From Xanthomonas arboricola (GTDB taxonomy: Bacteria > Pseudomonadota > Gammaproteobacteria > Xanthomonadales > Xanthomonadaceae), in NCBI RefSeq assembly GCF_002940665.1, contig NZ_MIGY01000001.1, positions 1,364,001-1,428,000 of the forward strand: DNA of 64,000 bases. Reading direction: 5' to 3'. Positions 52,088 through 60,766 of this stretch are shown here, in pieces. The notes below the pieces were generated by a model, which worked only from the letters and a program-made list of their open reading frames with translations, made no database searches and was not told the origin of the DNA. Within the stretch, counting starts at the first letter, position 1; every line of letters begins with the position of its first letter. The position numbers and the translations under genes were made by a program.

Positions 52088-52405
52088 TCAGTCGCCCAGT
52101 TCGTCCAGGCGCGCGCGCACGCTCTCGACATCGACGTGCTCGCGCACATGCAGCCACTGCCGCGCCCATACCGAGCGCAGCACGATCCACGCACCGAGCA
52201 CGCCCAGGCAGGTCGAGCCCAGCGCCAGCAGCAACGGATGCAACGGCGAGCCGCTGCCGGTCTGGAACAGATACATGAAGGCGCCGGCGAACAGCAGCCA
52301 CACGCCGAACACCGGCCAGTTGCTGGCCAGCAGACTGGCATGGGGCCGCTCGATCTCGCCCAGCAACCGGGTCAGCGCCTTGCGTTCCTCATCGTCCGGT
52401 GTCAT
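52088..52405 (-). CDS. Small membrane protein, unknown
   Basis: A 105-residue protein: polar start MTPDDEERKALTRLLGEIERPH, two hydrophobic helices (WPVFGVWLLFAGAFMYLF and LLLALGSTCLGVLGAWIVL), then a cytoplasmic helical tail (REHVDVESVRARLDELGD). No family recognised. It follows rlmI by 31 bp on the same strand and may be co-transcribed. Confidence 0.75.
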   Translation of the reverse strand: MTPDDEERKALTRLLGEIERPHASLLASNWPVFGVWLLFAGAFMYLFQTGSGSPLHPLLLALGSTCLGVLGAWIVLRSVWARQWLHVREHVDVESVRARLDELGD

Positions 52406-52436
52406 CGACTGGCCGCTCCACGGGGTGATCGCCGCG

Positions 52437-53603
52437 CTAGACCACGCGGCAGAAAACAGCCTTCAGATAGCGCGATTCCTGCACGTGCGCCATGAACGGA
52501 TGGTCCGGACCGGCACCGGCCACCTTCAGGATCTGGATGGTGCGCCCGGAGAAATACGAGGCGCGCCGCAGCATGTCCAGAAATTCCTGCTCGGCCACCA
52601 GCCCGGTGCACGAGAAGGTGGCGAACAGGCCACCGGGCTTGACCACGCCCAGCGCCAGCTTGTTCATGTCCAGGTACTTCTTCAGCGCCGGAATCACCTG
52701 CTCGCGGTCGCGGGTCATCTTGGCCGGGTCCAGGATCACCACATCGAACTGCTCGCCGCGGTTGGCCGCATCGCGCAGCCAGGGGAAGATGTCGGCCTGC
52801 ACGAACTTGGGCCGCACGTTGTTGAGCTTGGCGTTGCCCTTGGCGATGGCGATCACGTCCTCGTCGATGTCCACCCCCAGCACCTCGGACGCACCGCGCG
52901 CGGCCGCATACACCGCAAAGCCGCCGGTATTGCAGCACAGGTCCAGCACGCTCTTGCCTTGGACCTGTTCGCTCAGCCACTGGCGGTTCTCGCGCTGGTC
53001 GGCGAAGAAGCCGGTCTTGTGCGCACCGGCCGGATCGGCGCGGAACTTGATGCCGTATTCGGTGATCACCGACGCGTCGGTGGTGGTGTTGCCGTGGAAG
53101 TCGAAGCTTTCCTGCTTTTGCACGTGCTCGTCGGCAAAGCTGTGGAAGCGGCAGCCCGGGAACTGCTCGCGCAGCGCCTCGTAGATCCATTCGCGGTGGC
53201 GGAACATGCCGGCGGCGAAGAACTCCACCACCACCAGGTCGCCGTAGCGGTCCACCACCAGGCCGGACAGGCCGTCGCCTTCGCTGTGCACCACGCGCCA
53301 GGCATCGGACACCGCGTCGAGCTTGAGCCAGTCGCGGCGCAGACTCACTGCCGCGGCGATCTTGCGCGAGAACCAGCCCGCATCCACCGGCACCGCCTGG
53401 TCGGTCTCCAGGATGCGCACGGCGATGCGCGAGTGGCCGTTGTAGAAGCCGCGGCCGACCCACTCCCCGTCCACGCCGACCACATCGACGATGGTGCCGG
53501 GTTTGGGCTTGGCGGCGGGCTTTTCCACCAGCTTCTGGAAGATCCACGGGTGGCTGGAGCGCCACGCATTCTTGAGTCGGACGACGGGGACTGGAATATT
53601 CAT
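52437..53603 (-). CDS. rlmI: RlmI-type 23S rRNA (cytosine-C5) methyltransferase
   Basis: A 388-residue enzyme: N-terminal PUA-like part (VRLKNAWRSSHPWIFQKLVE, VGRGFYNGHSRIAVRIL), a central RlmI-specific domain, and a Rossmann methyltransferase with SAM motif VLDLCCNTGGFAVYAAARG, VLGVDIDEDV, VVILDPAKMTRDRE and catalytic-cysteine motif FSCTGLV. E. coli RlmI methylates C1962 of 23S rRNA. ATG 53603 fits the family N-terminus MNIPVPVVRLKN. Confidence 0.92.
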   Translation of the reverse strand: MNIPVPVVRLKNAWRSSHPWIFQKLVEKPAAKPKPGTIVDVVGVDGEWVGRGFYNGHSRIAVRILETDQAVPVDAGWFSRKIAAAVSLRRDWLKLDAVSDAWRVVHSEGDGLSGLVVDRYGDLVVVEFFAAGMFRHREWIYEALREQFPGCRFHSFADEHVQKQESFDFHGNTTTDASVITEYGIKFRADPAGAHKTGFFADQRENRQWLSEQVQGKSVLDLCCNTGGFAVYAAARGASEVLGVDIDEDVIAIAKGNAKLNNVRPKFVQADIFPWLRDAANRGEQFDVVILDPAKMTRDREQVIPALKKYLDMNKLALGVVKPGGLFATFSCTGLVAEQEFLDMLRRASYFSGRTIQILKVAGAGPDHPFMAHVQESRYLKAVFCRVV

Positions 53604-53659
53604 CCGCCCATTGTATCCGGCTGGATTGACGTGCCTGCCCCGGGCACGCAGAATCGGGC

Positions 53660-53795
53660 ACAGAAGGGGAGTAGCTCCCAGCGTTGTCGCCGTCATGACG
53701 AGTCCTGCCAGCCAGGCTCCGGTGCAACGGCAACCGGCCCGGCCGGTTGTGAGCGAGACCTTCGCCGCGCAGGCGAAGGTCCGTCACCCGGAATC
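53660..53795 (+). promoter_or_regulatory. yybP-ykoY manganese riboswitch
   Basis: The sequence between rlmI and the TerC/Alx gene carries both conserved loops of the yybP-ykoY aptamer: AAGGGGAGTAGCTCCC at 53664 (L1) and GCGAGACCTTCGCC at about 53753 (L3), with the GGCGAAGGTC pairing strand after it. The family senses Mn2+ and commonly precedes TerC/Alx-like transporters. The expression platform is probably in the 70 bases before the ATG. The structure was not folded computationally. Confidence 0.88.
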
Positions 53796-53863
53796 CACGA
53801 TTTCCGTGTCACAAGGCCTCAGCCTACCGGCTGTCCAGGTCGTTTCACTTTCGGGATTCTTGT

Positions 53864-54820
53864 ATGCAAACCATTGGCAATGTCTGGTTATGGGGCGGCT
53901 TCGCGATCGTGGTGATCGTGGCGCTGTTGGTCGATCTGGTGCTGATGCGCCATGGCGGTGCCCACAAGGTCACCTTCAAGGAAGCCACCTGGTGGAGCAT
54001 CGGCTGGGTGCTGCTGGCGCTGGCCTTCAACGCGGGCCTGTGGTGGTACCTGCAAGGCAGCATGGGCGATGCGGCGGCCGATCGCATCGGGCTGGAGTTC
54101 CTGACCGGCTACCTGGTCGAGAAATCGCTGGCGGTCGACAACATCTTCGTGTTCCTGATGGTGATGACCTACTTCGGCGTACCCGAGGAGCAGCGCCAGC
54201 GCGTGCTGATCATCGGCGTGCTGGGCGCGATCGTGCTGCGCGCGATCATGATCTTCGCCGGCTCGGTGCTGCTGACCAAGTTCCATTGGCTGCTGTACGT
54301 ATTCGGTGCGTTCCTGCTGCTGACCGGCATCAAGATGTGGTTTTCCGCCGGCAAGGAGCCGGATCTGGAAGCCAACCCGGTGCTGCGCTGGATGCGTGGG
54401 CACCTGCGCCTGAGCCCGCAATATGACGGCCATGCGCTGAGCGTGATCAAGGACGGCAAGCGCTGGTTCACCCCGTTGTTCGTGGTGCTGATCCTGATTG
54501 CGGTGATCGATGTGATCTTCGCGGTGGACAGCATTCCGGCGATCTTCGCGATCACCACCGACCCGTTCATCGTGCTGACCTCCAACGTGTTCGCGGTGCT
54601 GGGCCTGCGCGCGATGTTCTTCCTGCTGGCCGGCATGGCCGACCGCTTCCACCTGCTGCCGTATGGCCTGGCGGTGATCCTGGTGTTCATCGGCACCAAG
54701 ATGATGATCATCGATCTGTACAAGATCCCGGTGCTGGTCTCGCTGGCGGCGGTAATCGTGATCCTGGTCTTCACCATCGTGCTGAGCCTGCTGCGGCCGC
54801 CCAAGCCGGCTCGGCACTGA
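53864..54820 (+). CDS. TerC/Alx-family membrane protein (manganese exporter type)
   Basis: A 318-residue TerC-family protein with about eight hydrophobic segments. Hallmark motifs are FLTGYLVEKSLAVDNIFVFLMVMTYFGVP and VVLILIAVIDVIFAVDSIPAIFAITTDPFIVLTSNVFAVLGLRAMFFLL; the acidic residues within these helices are thought to bind metal. Alx and relatives export Mn2+ and support alkaline or Mn tolerance. Control by the upstream Mn2+ riboswitch supports this. Confidence 0.92.
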   Translation: MQTIGNVWLWGGFAIVVIVALLVDLVLMRHGGAHKVTFKEATWWSIGWVLLALAFNAGLWWYLQGSMGDAAADRIGLEFLTGYLVEKSLAVDNIFVFLMVMTYFGVPEEQRQRVLIIGVLGAIVLRAIMIFAGSVLLTKFHWLLYVFGAFLLLTGIKMWFSAGKEPDLEANPVLRWMRGHLRLSPQYDGHALSVIKDGKRWFTPLFVVLILIAVIDVIFAVDSIPAIFAITTDPFIVLTSNVFAVLGLRAMFFLLAGMADRFHLLPYGLAVILVFIGTKMMIIDLYKIPVLVSLAAVIVILVFTIVLSLLRPPKPARH

Positions 54821-54824
54821 GGGA

Positions 54825-54852
54825 CTGGGAATCGGGAATCGGGATTCGGGAA
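54825..54852. repeat. GGGAATC tandem repeat directly after the terC stop codon
   Basis: CTGGGAATCGGGAATCGGGA and a following GGATTCGGGAA occur within 4 bases of the TGA. Confidence 0.7.
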
Positions 54853-54918
54853 CAGCAGCGCCGCGTGCGCTGCTCGCATCCATGCGCACCGACCAACGCG
54901 AGGGGTCCTTGCGCTCAC

Positions 54919-54966
54919 CGTCGTAGGCGCTTACGCGGCATGGATGCCGCGTAAGCGCCTACGACG
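54919..54966. repeat. Perfect 23-bp-arm palindrome, GTAGGCGC type
   Basis: Arms CGTCGTAGGCGCTTACGCGG(CAT) and the exact complement surround a 2-base centre. Carries the GTAG motif near both ends, so it is probably a REP variant. Confidence 0.85.
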
Positions 54967-55165
54967 TGTTTGCGGCGTGTCCCGCGATAGTGGGCGGGCA
55001 AGGGCCCTGCAGCCAATCGGTGTCGCGCCTCAGCCACCTGCGTGATGCCACGCGAGCCGCTGCGCCAATCACCGGTGGCGGAACTGGATTATCCCGTCGC
55101 CGGGCCTGCTTATCCCGCGTTCGGCGGGCTTGTAAAAAAACCCGCGCGACGCCATCCGTGAAGGC

Positions 55166-55954
55166 ATGACACCGCATCCTGTTGCCGCCGCCGACGCCAC
55201 CTTGCAAGATCGCCTGGATCGTTCCCGGGTCTTGCGTGCCTTCAACTTCAGCCTGGCCGCGGTGCTGCTGCTGGTGGCGGTGTTCACCGCCCAGGGCATG
55301 TTCGACTGGCGCGCCTGGGCAGTGGCGCCGCTACAGGCCGACGGCCTGCTCGGCATCCTCACCGCACCGCTGCTGCACGGCTCGCTCGCGCATCTGGGCG
55401 CCAACGCCGCCGCCTTGTTGATCCTGGGCACGCTGGCCGGCAGCGTGTATCCGCGTGCCACCGCCCTGGCGCTGCCGTTGCTGTGGCTGGGCGCGGGGCT
55501 GGGCGCGTGGTTGCTGGGCGAGCCCGGCAGCCGGCATCTGGGCGCCAGCGGCGTCACCCACGGGCTGATGTTCCTGGTGTTCGTGCTGGGCCTGCTGCGC
55601 CGCGACCGCCCGGCGATTGCCACCAGCATGATCGCCTTCCTGTTCTACGGCGGCATGGTGCTGACCATCCTGCCGCACGAGGCCGGCGTGTCATGGCAAT
55701 CGCATCTGGGCGGTGCGGTGGCCGGCCTGATCGCCGCGCTGCTGCTGCGCCTGCGCGACCCGCAACAGGCCAGGCCGCGCTACAGCTGGGAAGACGAGGA
55801 CGAAGACGCCGCCTGGGAAATCAGCAACGCCGAACGCGACGTGCTGGAACCGCCGCCGCCACGCCAGGTGCCGGTGCTGTGGCAACGCCAGGAAGACGGC
55901 TCGCACGACGTGGTGCTGCACTTCCCGCCGCGCGAGCGGCCACCGGGGGCGTAG
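55166..55954 (+). CDS. Rhomboid-family intramembrane serine protease
   Basis: A 262-residue membrane protein with six or so helices. Rhomboid catalytic geometry is visible: APLLHGSLAHLGANAAALLILG (His/Asn helix), HLGASGVTHGLMFLVFVLGLL (GxSG serine) and SWQSHLGGAVAGLIAALLL (catalytic His). The C-terminal 70 residues are a hydrophilic acidic and proline-rich tail. Cleaves membrane proteins within the bilayer; targets unknown. Confidence 0.9.
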   Translation: MTPHPVAAADATLQDRLDRSRVLRAFNFSLAAVLLLVAVFTAQGMFDWRAWAVAPLQADGLLGILTAPLLHGSLAHLGANAAALLILGTLAGSVYPRATALALPLLWLGAGLGAWLLGEPGSRHLGASGVTHGLMFLVFVLGLLRRDRPAIATSMIAFLFYGGMVLTILPHEAGVSWQSHLGGAVAGLIAALLLRLRDPQQARPRYSWEDEDEDAAWEISNAERDVLEPPPPRQVPVLWQRQEDGSHDVVLHFPPRERPPGA

Positions 55955-55964
55955 CGCCCTATTC

Positions 55965-56031
55965 GTAGGAGCGTGCCTGCGCGCGATGAGGCGTTATCGA
56001 TACGCCTCATCGCGCGCAGGCACGCTCCTAC
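55965..56031. repeat. GTAGGAGC REP-like inverted pair between rhomboid and glpQ-like genes
   Basis: Starts GTAGGAGCGTGCCTGCGCGC and ends with its inverse, with central GATGAGGCGTTATCGATACG. Same layout as 28610-28677. Confidence 0.88.
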
Positions 56032-56099
56032 AACGGCCGATCGCAAGGGGCGCGCCATTGCCAGCGTCGTTACAGAGCGCTTGGCAGCCGGCATCGGCG

Positions 56100-57194
56100 C
56101 TACTTGCGCTCGCTCAACGCACGCCGCGCCAGGCCCGGATCGTCGGCAAAGAACGCATCGATACCGGCATCCAGATAGGCCTTCAACTCGGCCAATGCAC
56201 CGGCCTCGTTACGCTCGGTCACCGCAGCACTGCTGCGGTTGTTGGCGGACAGGAAATAATTTTCCGGGCGGAAGGTATACGGCTGCACCTGCAATCCTGC
56301 CGCATGCGCGTCGTGCACCAGGCGGGTCGGCGTGCCCAGGCGTTGCTGCGCATCCAGCGGAATGATGCTGCGGATGTCCGGGCCGATCGCATCGGCATAG
56401 CCGGCAACCTGTTTCAGCCCCTCGGGCGTGATCATTTGACCGTAGGTACGCGGCGCGTTGCCCACGCCCGCATCGGGCAGCGCCATCTGCGCGCCGCCGA
56501 GCAACTGCAGCAGGCGGATGTTGCTGCTGCGCCCGATCTTGCCGCGCAAATAACGCAGGTTGCCGGTCTCGAACGACTGGATCACCACCGGCGCGGTCTG
56601 CGTGTAGGCATGCGCACGCAGGCTCGCCAGCACCTTGTCTTCCATCGCCAGATGCAGCCGGCTGAAATAGCTCGGGTGCTTGATCTCCGGAATCAGCCCG
56701 ATGCTGCGCCCGGTTGCCGCCGATTCGGCTGCGACAAAATCGATGATCTCGTCGAAGGTGACGATCTGAAACTGCCCGTCCCAACGCGTGCCGCGCAACT
56801 GCGGCAGACGCTCGCGCGCGCGCAAGGTCTTCAATTCGGCCAGGCTAAAATCTTCGGTGAACCAGCCTTCCATCGCCTGGCCATCGATGGTCTTGCGGGT
56901 CCTGCGCGCGGCGAACTCCGGGTGGCTGTCCACATCGGTGGTGCCGCCGATCTCGTTTTCGTGGCGCGCCACCAGCACGCCATCCTTGGTGGACACCAGA
57001 TCCGGCTCGACAAAATCGGCGCCATCGACGATCGCCTTGGCATACGAGGCCAAGGTATGTTCCGGGCGCAATGCGCTGGCGCCACGGTGCGCAAAGATCT
57101 GCACCGTCTTCGCCAATGGCGCCTGTGCCAACACCGGTCCGCTCATGCCGACCATCATCGCTCCCAACACCAACGCACGGTGGAACTGCATCAT
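56100..57194 (-). CDS. glpQ: Periplasmic glycerophosphodiester phosphodiesterase
   Basis: A 364-residue exported GDPD enzyme with signal peptide (ALVLGAMMVGMSGPVLAQ). The active site is visible as IFAHRGASALRPEHTLASYAKAIVDGADFVEPDLVSTKDGVLVARHENEIGG, and later IGLIPEIKHPSYF and AYLDAGIDAFFADDPGLA. It hydrolyses glycerophosphodiesters to glycerol-3-phosphate and an alcohol. Two consecutive ATGs at 57194 and 57191 follow GGAG. It lies downstream of a TonB receptor and near an acid phosphatase, matching phosphate scavenging. Confidence 0.93.
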   Translation of the reverse strand: MMQFHRALVLGAMMVGMSGPVLAQAPLAKTVQIFAHRGASALRPEHTLASYAKAIVDGADFVEPDLVSTKDGVLVARHENEIGGTTDVDSHPEFAARRTRKTIDGQAMEGWFTEDFSLAELKTLRARERLPQLRGTRWDGQFQIVTFDEIIDFVAAESAATGRSIGLIPEIKHPSYFSRLHLAMEDKVLASLRAHAYTQTAPVVIQSFETGNLRYLRGKIGRSSNIRLLQLLGGAQMALPDAGVGNAPRTYGQMITPEGLKQVAGYADAIGPDIRSIIPLDAQQRLGTPTRLVHDAHAAGLQVQPYTFRPENYFLSANNRSSAAVTERNEAGALAELKAYLDAGIDAFFADDPGLARRALSERK

Positions 57195-57378
57195 GCCGTT
57201 CTCCAACCAAAAAGCAGCCATAAAAACGCGGCCTCATCGCCAGGCGAGCTTGTCCGATGAGCGAGGCACATCATCCGCGCCGCCCGACAATCACTCGCCA
57301 GGTCTTGCCAACCACTCTAAAACCATCCACGTCGATCGCCACCGGAAATCACTAAGCAGCCACCAGACCCGCTGTTAC

Positions 57379-57409
57379 CAATCCCCAATCCCCACTCCCC
57401 AATCCCTAA
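57379..57409. repeat. AATCCCC short repeat next to the TonB receptor stop
   Basis: AATCCCCAATCCCCACTCCC and another CCAATCCC unit end about 2 bases from the minus-strand stop codon at 57411, as in the other members of this short-repeat class. Confidence 0.6.
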
Positions 57410-57410
57410 C

Positions 57411-59711
57411 TCAGAACTTCGCATCCAAGGTCAAGAACACCTGCCGCGGCGCGCTGGCATGGAACGCCAGCTGACGGCCATTCGGATCGCTGTTGGCGAA
57501 GGCGGTAAGGTTGGACGCATAGCGCTTGTCGGTGAGGTTGGTCACGTTGAGCGAGAGCTTGAGCCCCTGCAGCACGCCGGCCTGGCCGAAGTCGTACCCG
57601 GCGCCCGCATCGAACGAGGTGTAGCCGCCGAAGCCCTGGTCGTTGGTGTAGGTGTAGTAGCGCTGGCCGGTGTACTTGCCGCGCAGGTTGACGTTCCAGT
57701 TGGCGTAGGTGAAGGCAATTTCGCTGGCGAACATGCGCTTGGGCGTATCGACGGTGGTCTTGCCGGCAGTCGGAATGATGGCGCCGTTCTGCACGTAGTT
57801 GTCGTCGTAGGTCGAGCGGTTGATCGAGGCCGAGTTGTACCACTGCAGGTAGCTGGTCGGCTTCCAGATCACGGTCAGTTCGCCGCCGCGGCTGCTCACC
57901 GAGCCCACGTTGAAGAAGCGCGTGGTGCACGCCGGCGTGGTGCCCTGCTGGATGCTGGCGCAGGGATTGAGCGAGAGCAGGCGGTTGTCGAAAGTCACGT
58001 CGTAGCCGACCAGCGAGGCTTCGAAATGGTCGCGCACGAAGCGGTAACCGGCCTCCACGGTGCGCGACTTCTCCGGCTCCAGCGCGCCGACGCTGGCATC
58101 GAACGAGGCCTGGGTCACCAGCAACGGACCACCGGCGCCACCGCCCTGGAATGCAGCGATGTTTTCCGCGTACGAGGCGAACACTTCCTGCCCTTCGGCC
58201 AGACGATAGCCCAGACCGACCTGCGGCAGCACCGACTCGCTGGCCTTGATCGAGCCGGTCGCCACCGGCGCTTCCACCGCCAGCCCCGGCGTTTCACGCG
58301 CGGTCATTTCGGTGCTCGGGCTCTTGATGCCCAGATCCACGCTCAGGCGCTCGTCGAGGAACTTGAGGTTGCCCTGCACGTAGAACTGCCGCGTGGTGAT
58401 GATGTAGTTCTGCGAGAACAGCCGGCGATCGGGATCCTGCAGGAACTTATCGTCGTTGACCGGCCCGTCGATCCAGTAGAAATTGCGCTCCACATCGTGG
58501 TGATTGCGCTCGTACCACAGCCCGGCTTCGAGGTGATGCGGGCCCAGGTTCCATCCGAGCGAAGCGATGCCGCCGGTGCGGTTGATCCAGTAATTGGTGC
58601 TGCGGATGGAGATCGGCAGTGCCTGCGGCGTGCCCGGATTGGACGCTTGCCCCGGCGACCACCAATGGCCCTGACCCTTGTTTTCGTGGTGATAGACCTG
58701 GGTGTGCAGGTTGATCGCATCGTTGGGCTGGAAGTCGCCGGCCACATAGAACAGATCGTCGTCGCGCAACGCGCGGCTCTGGTAATAGGCATCGTCGACA
58801 TTGTCCACGCCGCCGCTGAAACCGCAGCGCGCCGCATTGCGCGTGGCCGGTGCGCAGTACGCCGCGGCCAACGCACGGTTCCAGTCCGGTGCGTACAGGT
58901 TCCAGTCCCAGCCCAGGCCACGCGCCATGCCGCTCTTGGACAGATAGGAATAATCGGCCTGCGAGGTCCGCGAAGTGTCGGCGAATGCGGTCAGCTTGCC
59001 GCCGTCGAACTGGTACACGCCCTTGGCATTGAACTGCCGCGTGGTGGTCGGCGAGCCCGGACGCGCCCACATGTCGGCTTCGGCATTGATACCGGACAGA
59101 GACGCCGAAAAACCGTTGTAGTCGCCGGTGTCCACGCGCAGGAAGGTGCGGCGATTGGCATCGGAGCCCACCGTCTGCGACAGCTGCCCGCCGAACACGC
59201 TGGACGGGTCGGCCGAGTAATACTGGATGGTGCCGCCCAGATTGCTGGTGGACGCGGTGCCCAGTGCGCCGATGCCCGAGGCCAGCTCCACGCCGCCGAA
59301 GTTTTCCGCGATCAGGGCGCGGCTGATATTGAGGCCGTTGTAGTTGCCGTAGGCGTTGTCACCCAGCGGCAGGCCGTCGAGCGTATAGCCCAGGCGCGTG
59401 CCGTTGAAGCCGCGCAGGCTGATCGTCTGCGACTCCTCGTTGGCACCGAAGGCATCGTTGGATTGCACGTTGACGCCCGGCATGCGGTTGAGCAGTTTCT
59501 GGATGCTGGTGCCCGGCGGCAACACCGGAATGTCCTGCTGGGTGATGCGCTGCACCTGACGCGTTTCGCCCTGGCCGATCACCGAGACCGCGTCGAGTTG
59601 CTGCACGGTCGTGCCGGTGTCGGCAGTCAGCTCGGGATCGGCGGCGTGGGCGGCCGGCGACAGCACGAGCGCGGTAAGGACGGCGGCACTTAACAGATGG
59701 GTCTTGGGCAT
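57411..59711 (-). CDS. TonB-dependent receptor, putative phosphate-ester uptake
   Basis: A 766-residue receptor with signal peptide (LTALVLSPAAHAA), a TonB-box-like start, plug (RITQQDIPVLPPGTSIQKLLNRMPGVNV, ESQTISLRGFNGTRLGYTLDGLPLG, GGVELASGIGALGTASTSNLGGTIQYY) and a barrel ending FLTLDAKF. No STN domain. The gene is divergent from the class A acid phosphatase, with a Pho-box-like site between them, and is followed by a glycerophosphodiesterase. The ligand is therefore probably a phosphorylated organic compound, though this is inferred. Confidence 0.93.
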   Translation of the reverse strand: MPKTHLLSAAVLTALVLSPAAHAADPELTADTGTTVQQLDAVSVIGQGETRQVQRITQQDIPVLPPGTSIQKLLNRMPGVNVQSNDAFGANEESQTISLRGFNGTRLGYTLDGLPLGDNAYGNYNGLNISRALIAENFGGVELASGIGALGTASTSNLGGTIQYYSADPSSVFGGQLSQTVGSDANRRTFLRVDTGDYNGFSASLSGINAEADMWARPGSPTTTRQFNAKGVYQFDGGKLTAFADTSRTSQADYSYLSKSGMARGLGWDWNLYAPDWNRALAAAYCAPATRNAARCGFSGGVDNVDDAYYQSRALRDDDLFYVAGDFQPNDAINLHTQVYHHENKGQGHWWSPGQASNPGTPQALPISIRSTNYWINRTGGIASLGWNLGPHHLEAGLWYERNHHDVERNFYWIDGPVNDDKFLQDPDRRLFSQNYIITTRQFYVQGNLKFLDERLSVDLGIKSPSTEMTARETPGLAVEAPVATGSIKASESVLPQVGLGYRLAEGQEVFASYAENIAAFQGGGAGGPLLVTQASFDASVGALEPEKSRTVEAGYRFVRDHFEASLVGYDVTFDNRLLSLNPCASIQQGTTPACTTRFFNVGSVSSRGGELTVIWKPTSYLQWYNSASINRSTYDDNYVQNGAIIPTAGKTTVDTPKRMFASEIAFTYANWNVNLRGKYTGQRYYTYTNDQGFGGYTSFDAGAGYDFGQAGVLQGLKLSLNVTNLTDKRYASNLTAFANSDPNGRQLAFHASAPRQVFLTLDAKF

Positions 59712-59783
59712 GAGCGGCAGGGGAACGAGTCAAAAGATGACGGCAAGCGTGCGACAGCTGTCTTGCGTCGATGCGACCGGGGC

Positions 59784-59801
59784 ATGACAGTGCTGCGACA
59801 G
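59784..59801. promoter_or_regulatory. Pho-box-like site between TonB receptor and acid phosphatase
   Basis: On the minus strand CTGTCGCAGCACTGTCAT has the PhoB spacing of two 7-mers separated by four bases. The second repeat is a perfect CTGTCAT and the first matches five of seven. It lies about 73 bases before the receptor ATG and 105 before the phosphatase ATG. Confidence 0.55.
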
Positions 59802-59905
59802 CAGCTGCGCATTGCGCGCCGCAGCTGCGTTGCGCTGGCATGCAGATGTCATCTGCGCGTCGTAATCTGCGCACTCATCCATCCGTGTTGTCCGAGGGTT
59901 GCTCC

Positions 59906-60766
59906 ATGTCCGATCGCATTGCGCGCGCTTGTTCCCGGACGCTGACCAGCGTCGCCATCGCGATGTTGGCAGTGGGATGCGGCAGTGCAGGCGCGCGCGA
60001 CAAGGTGGCCCCGGCAGGCTCGGTGATCGCCACCGATGCACACGGCTACCTGGAAAAAGCACAGGTGCCCGACAGCCTGCGCCTGGTACCGCCGCCGCCG
60101 CAGGACGGCAGCGCCGCGCTCGCCAACGATCAAGCCATCGCCACCTCCATGCTCGCTCTGCGCAATACACCGCGCTGGGACCTGGCCAGGCAAGACGCTG
60201 CACTGACTTTCCCGGCGGCCGCCAATCACTTCAGTTGCGCGCTCGGCATCCAGATCGACCAGGCGCACACCCCGCACCTGCTGCGCCTGCTCGAACGCAG
60301 CATGCGCGACGCCAGCACCAGCACCAGCGCAGCCAAGGCCCGTTACCAGCGGCCACGCCCGTTCATGCGCAACGATCAGCCGATGTGCACGCCCGACGAC
60401 GACGCGGCGCTGCGCAAGAACGGCTCCTACCCCTCCGGCCACACCGCCATCGGCTGGAGCTGGGCACTGATTCTGGCCGAGCTGGCCCCCGCACAACGCG
60501 ACGCCCTGCTCGCCCGCGGCCGCGCCTTCGGCGACAGCCGCCTGGTCTGCAACGTGCACTGGCAGAGCGATGTCCTGCAGGGCCGCATCATGGGCGCCGC
60601 CACCGTCGCCGCCCTGCACGACAACCCCGAGTTCCAGAAGGATCTAGCCGCTGCACGCCGCGAGATCGACAAGGCACGTGCAAAGCAACCTGCCACTACC
60701 GCTGCATCGCCAGCATGCGATGCCGAGAACGCGGCATTGCAGACGGTGTTGCCGGGTGTGATGTAG
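59906..60766 (+). CDS. Class A (PhoC-like) acid phosphatase, PAP2 fold
   Basis: A 286-residue exported protein starting MSDRIARACSRTLTSVAIAML, with a lipoprotein-like AVGCGS. The PAP2/vanadium haloperoxidase phosphatase signature is complete: KARYQRPRPF, GSYPSGHTAIGWSWALILAE and GDSRLVCNVHWQSDV. It should release inorganic phosphate from many phosphomonoesters. ATG 59906 chosen from the signal; a farther upstream Met adds an unrelated segment. Its position next to the TonB receptor and glycerophosphodiesterase supports the phosphate-starvation role. Confidence 0.92.
   Translation: MSDRIARACSRTLTSVAIAMLAVGCGSAGARDKVAPAGSVIATDAHGYLEKAQVPDSLRLVPPPPQDGSAALANDQAIATSMLALRNTPRWDLARQDAALTFPAAANHFSCALGIQIDQAHTPHLLRLLERSMRDASTSTSAAKARYQRPRPFMRNDQPMCTPDDDAALRKNGSYPSGHTAIGWSWALILAELAPAQRDALLARGRAFGDSRLVCNVHWQSDVLQGRIMGAATVAALHDNPEFQKDLAAARREIDKARAKQPATTAASPACDAENAALQTVLPGVM

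Larger units (their letters stand above)
54821..55165. other. Gene-free interval between terC and rhomboid genes
   Basis: Contains a GGGAATC repeat run (54825-54852) and a perfect REP-like palindrome (54919-54966). A short GCGGGCTTGT...CCCGC inverted repeat lies at 55122-55143. No gene was seen. Confidence 0.6.
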
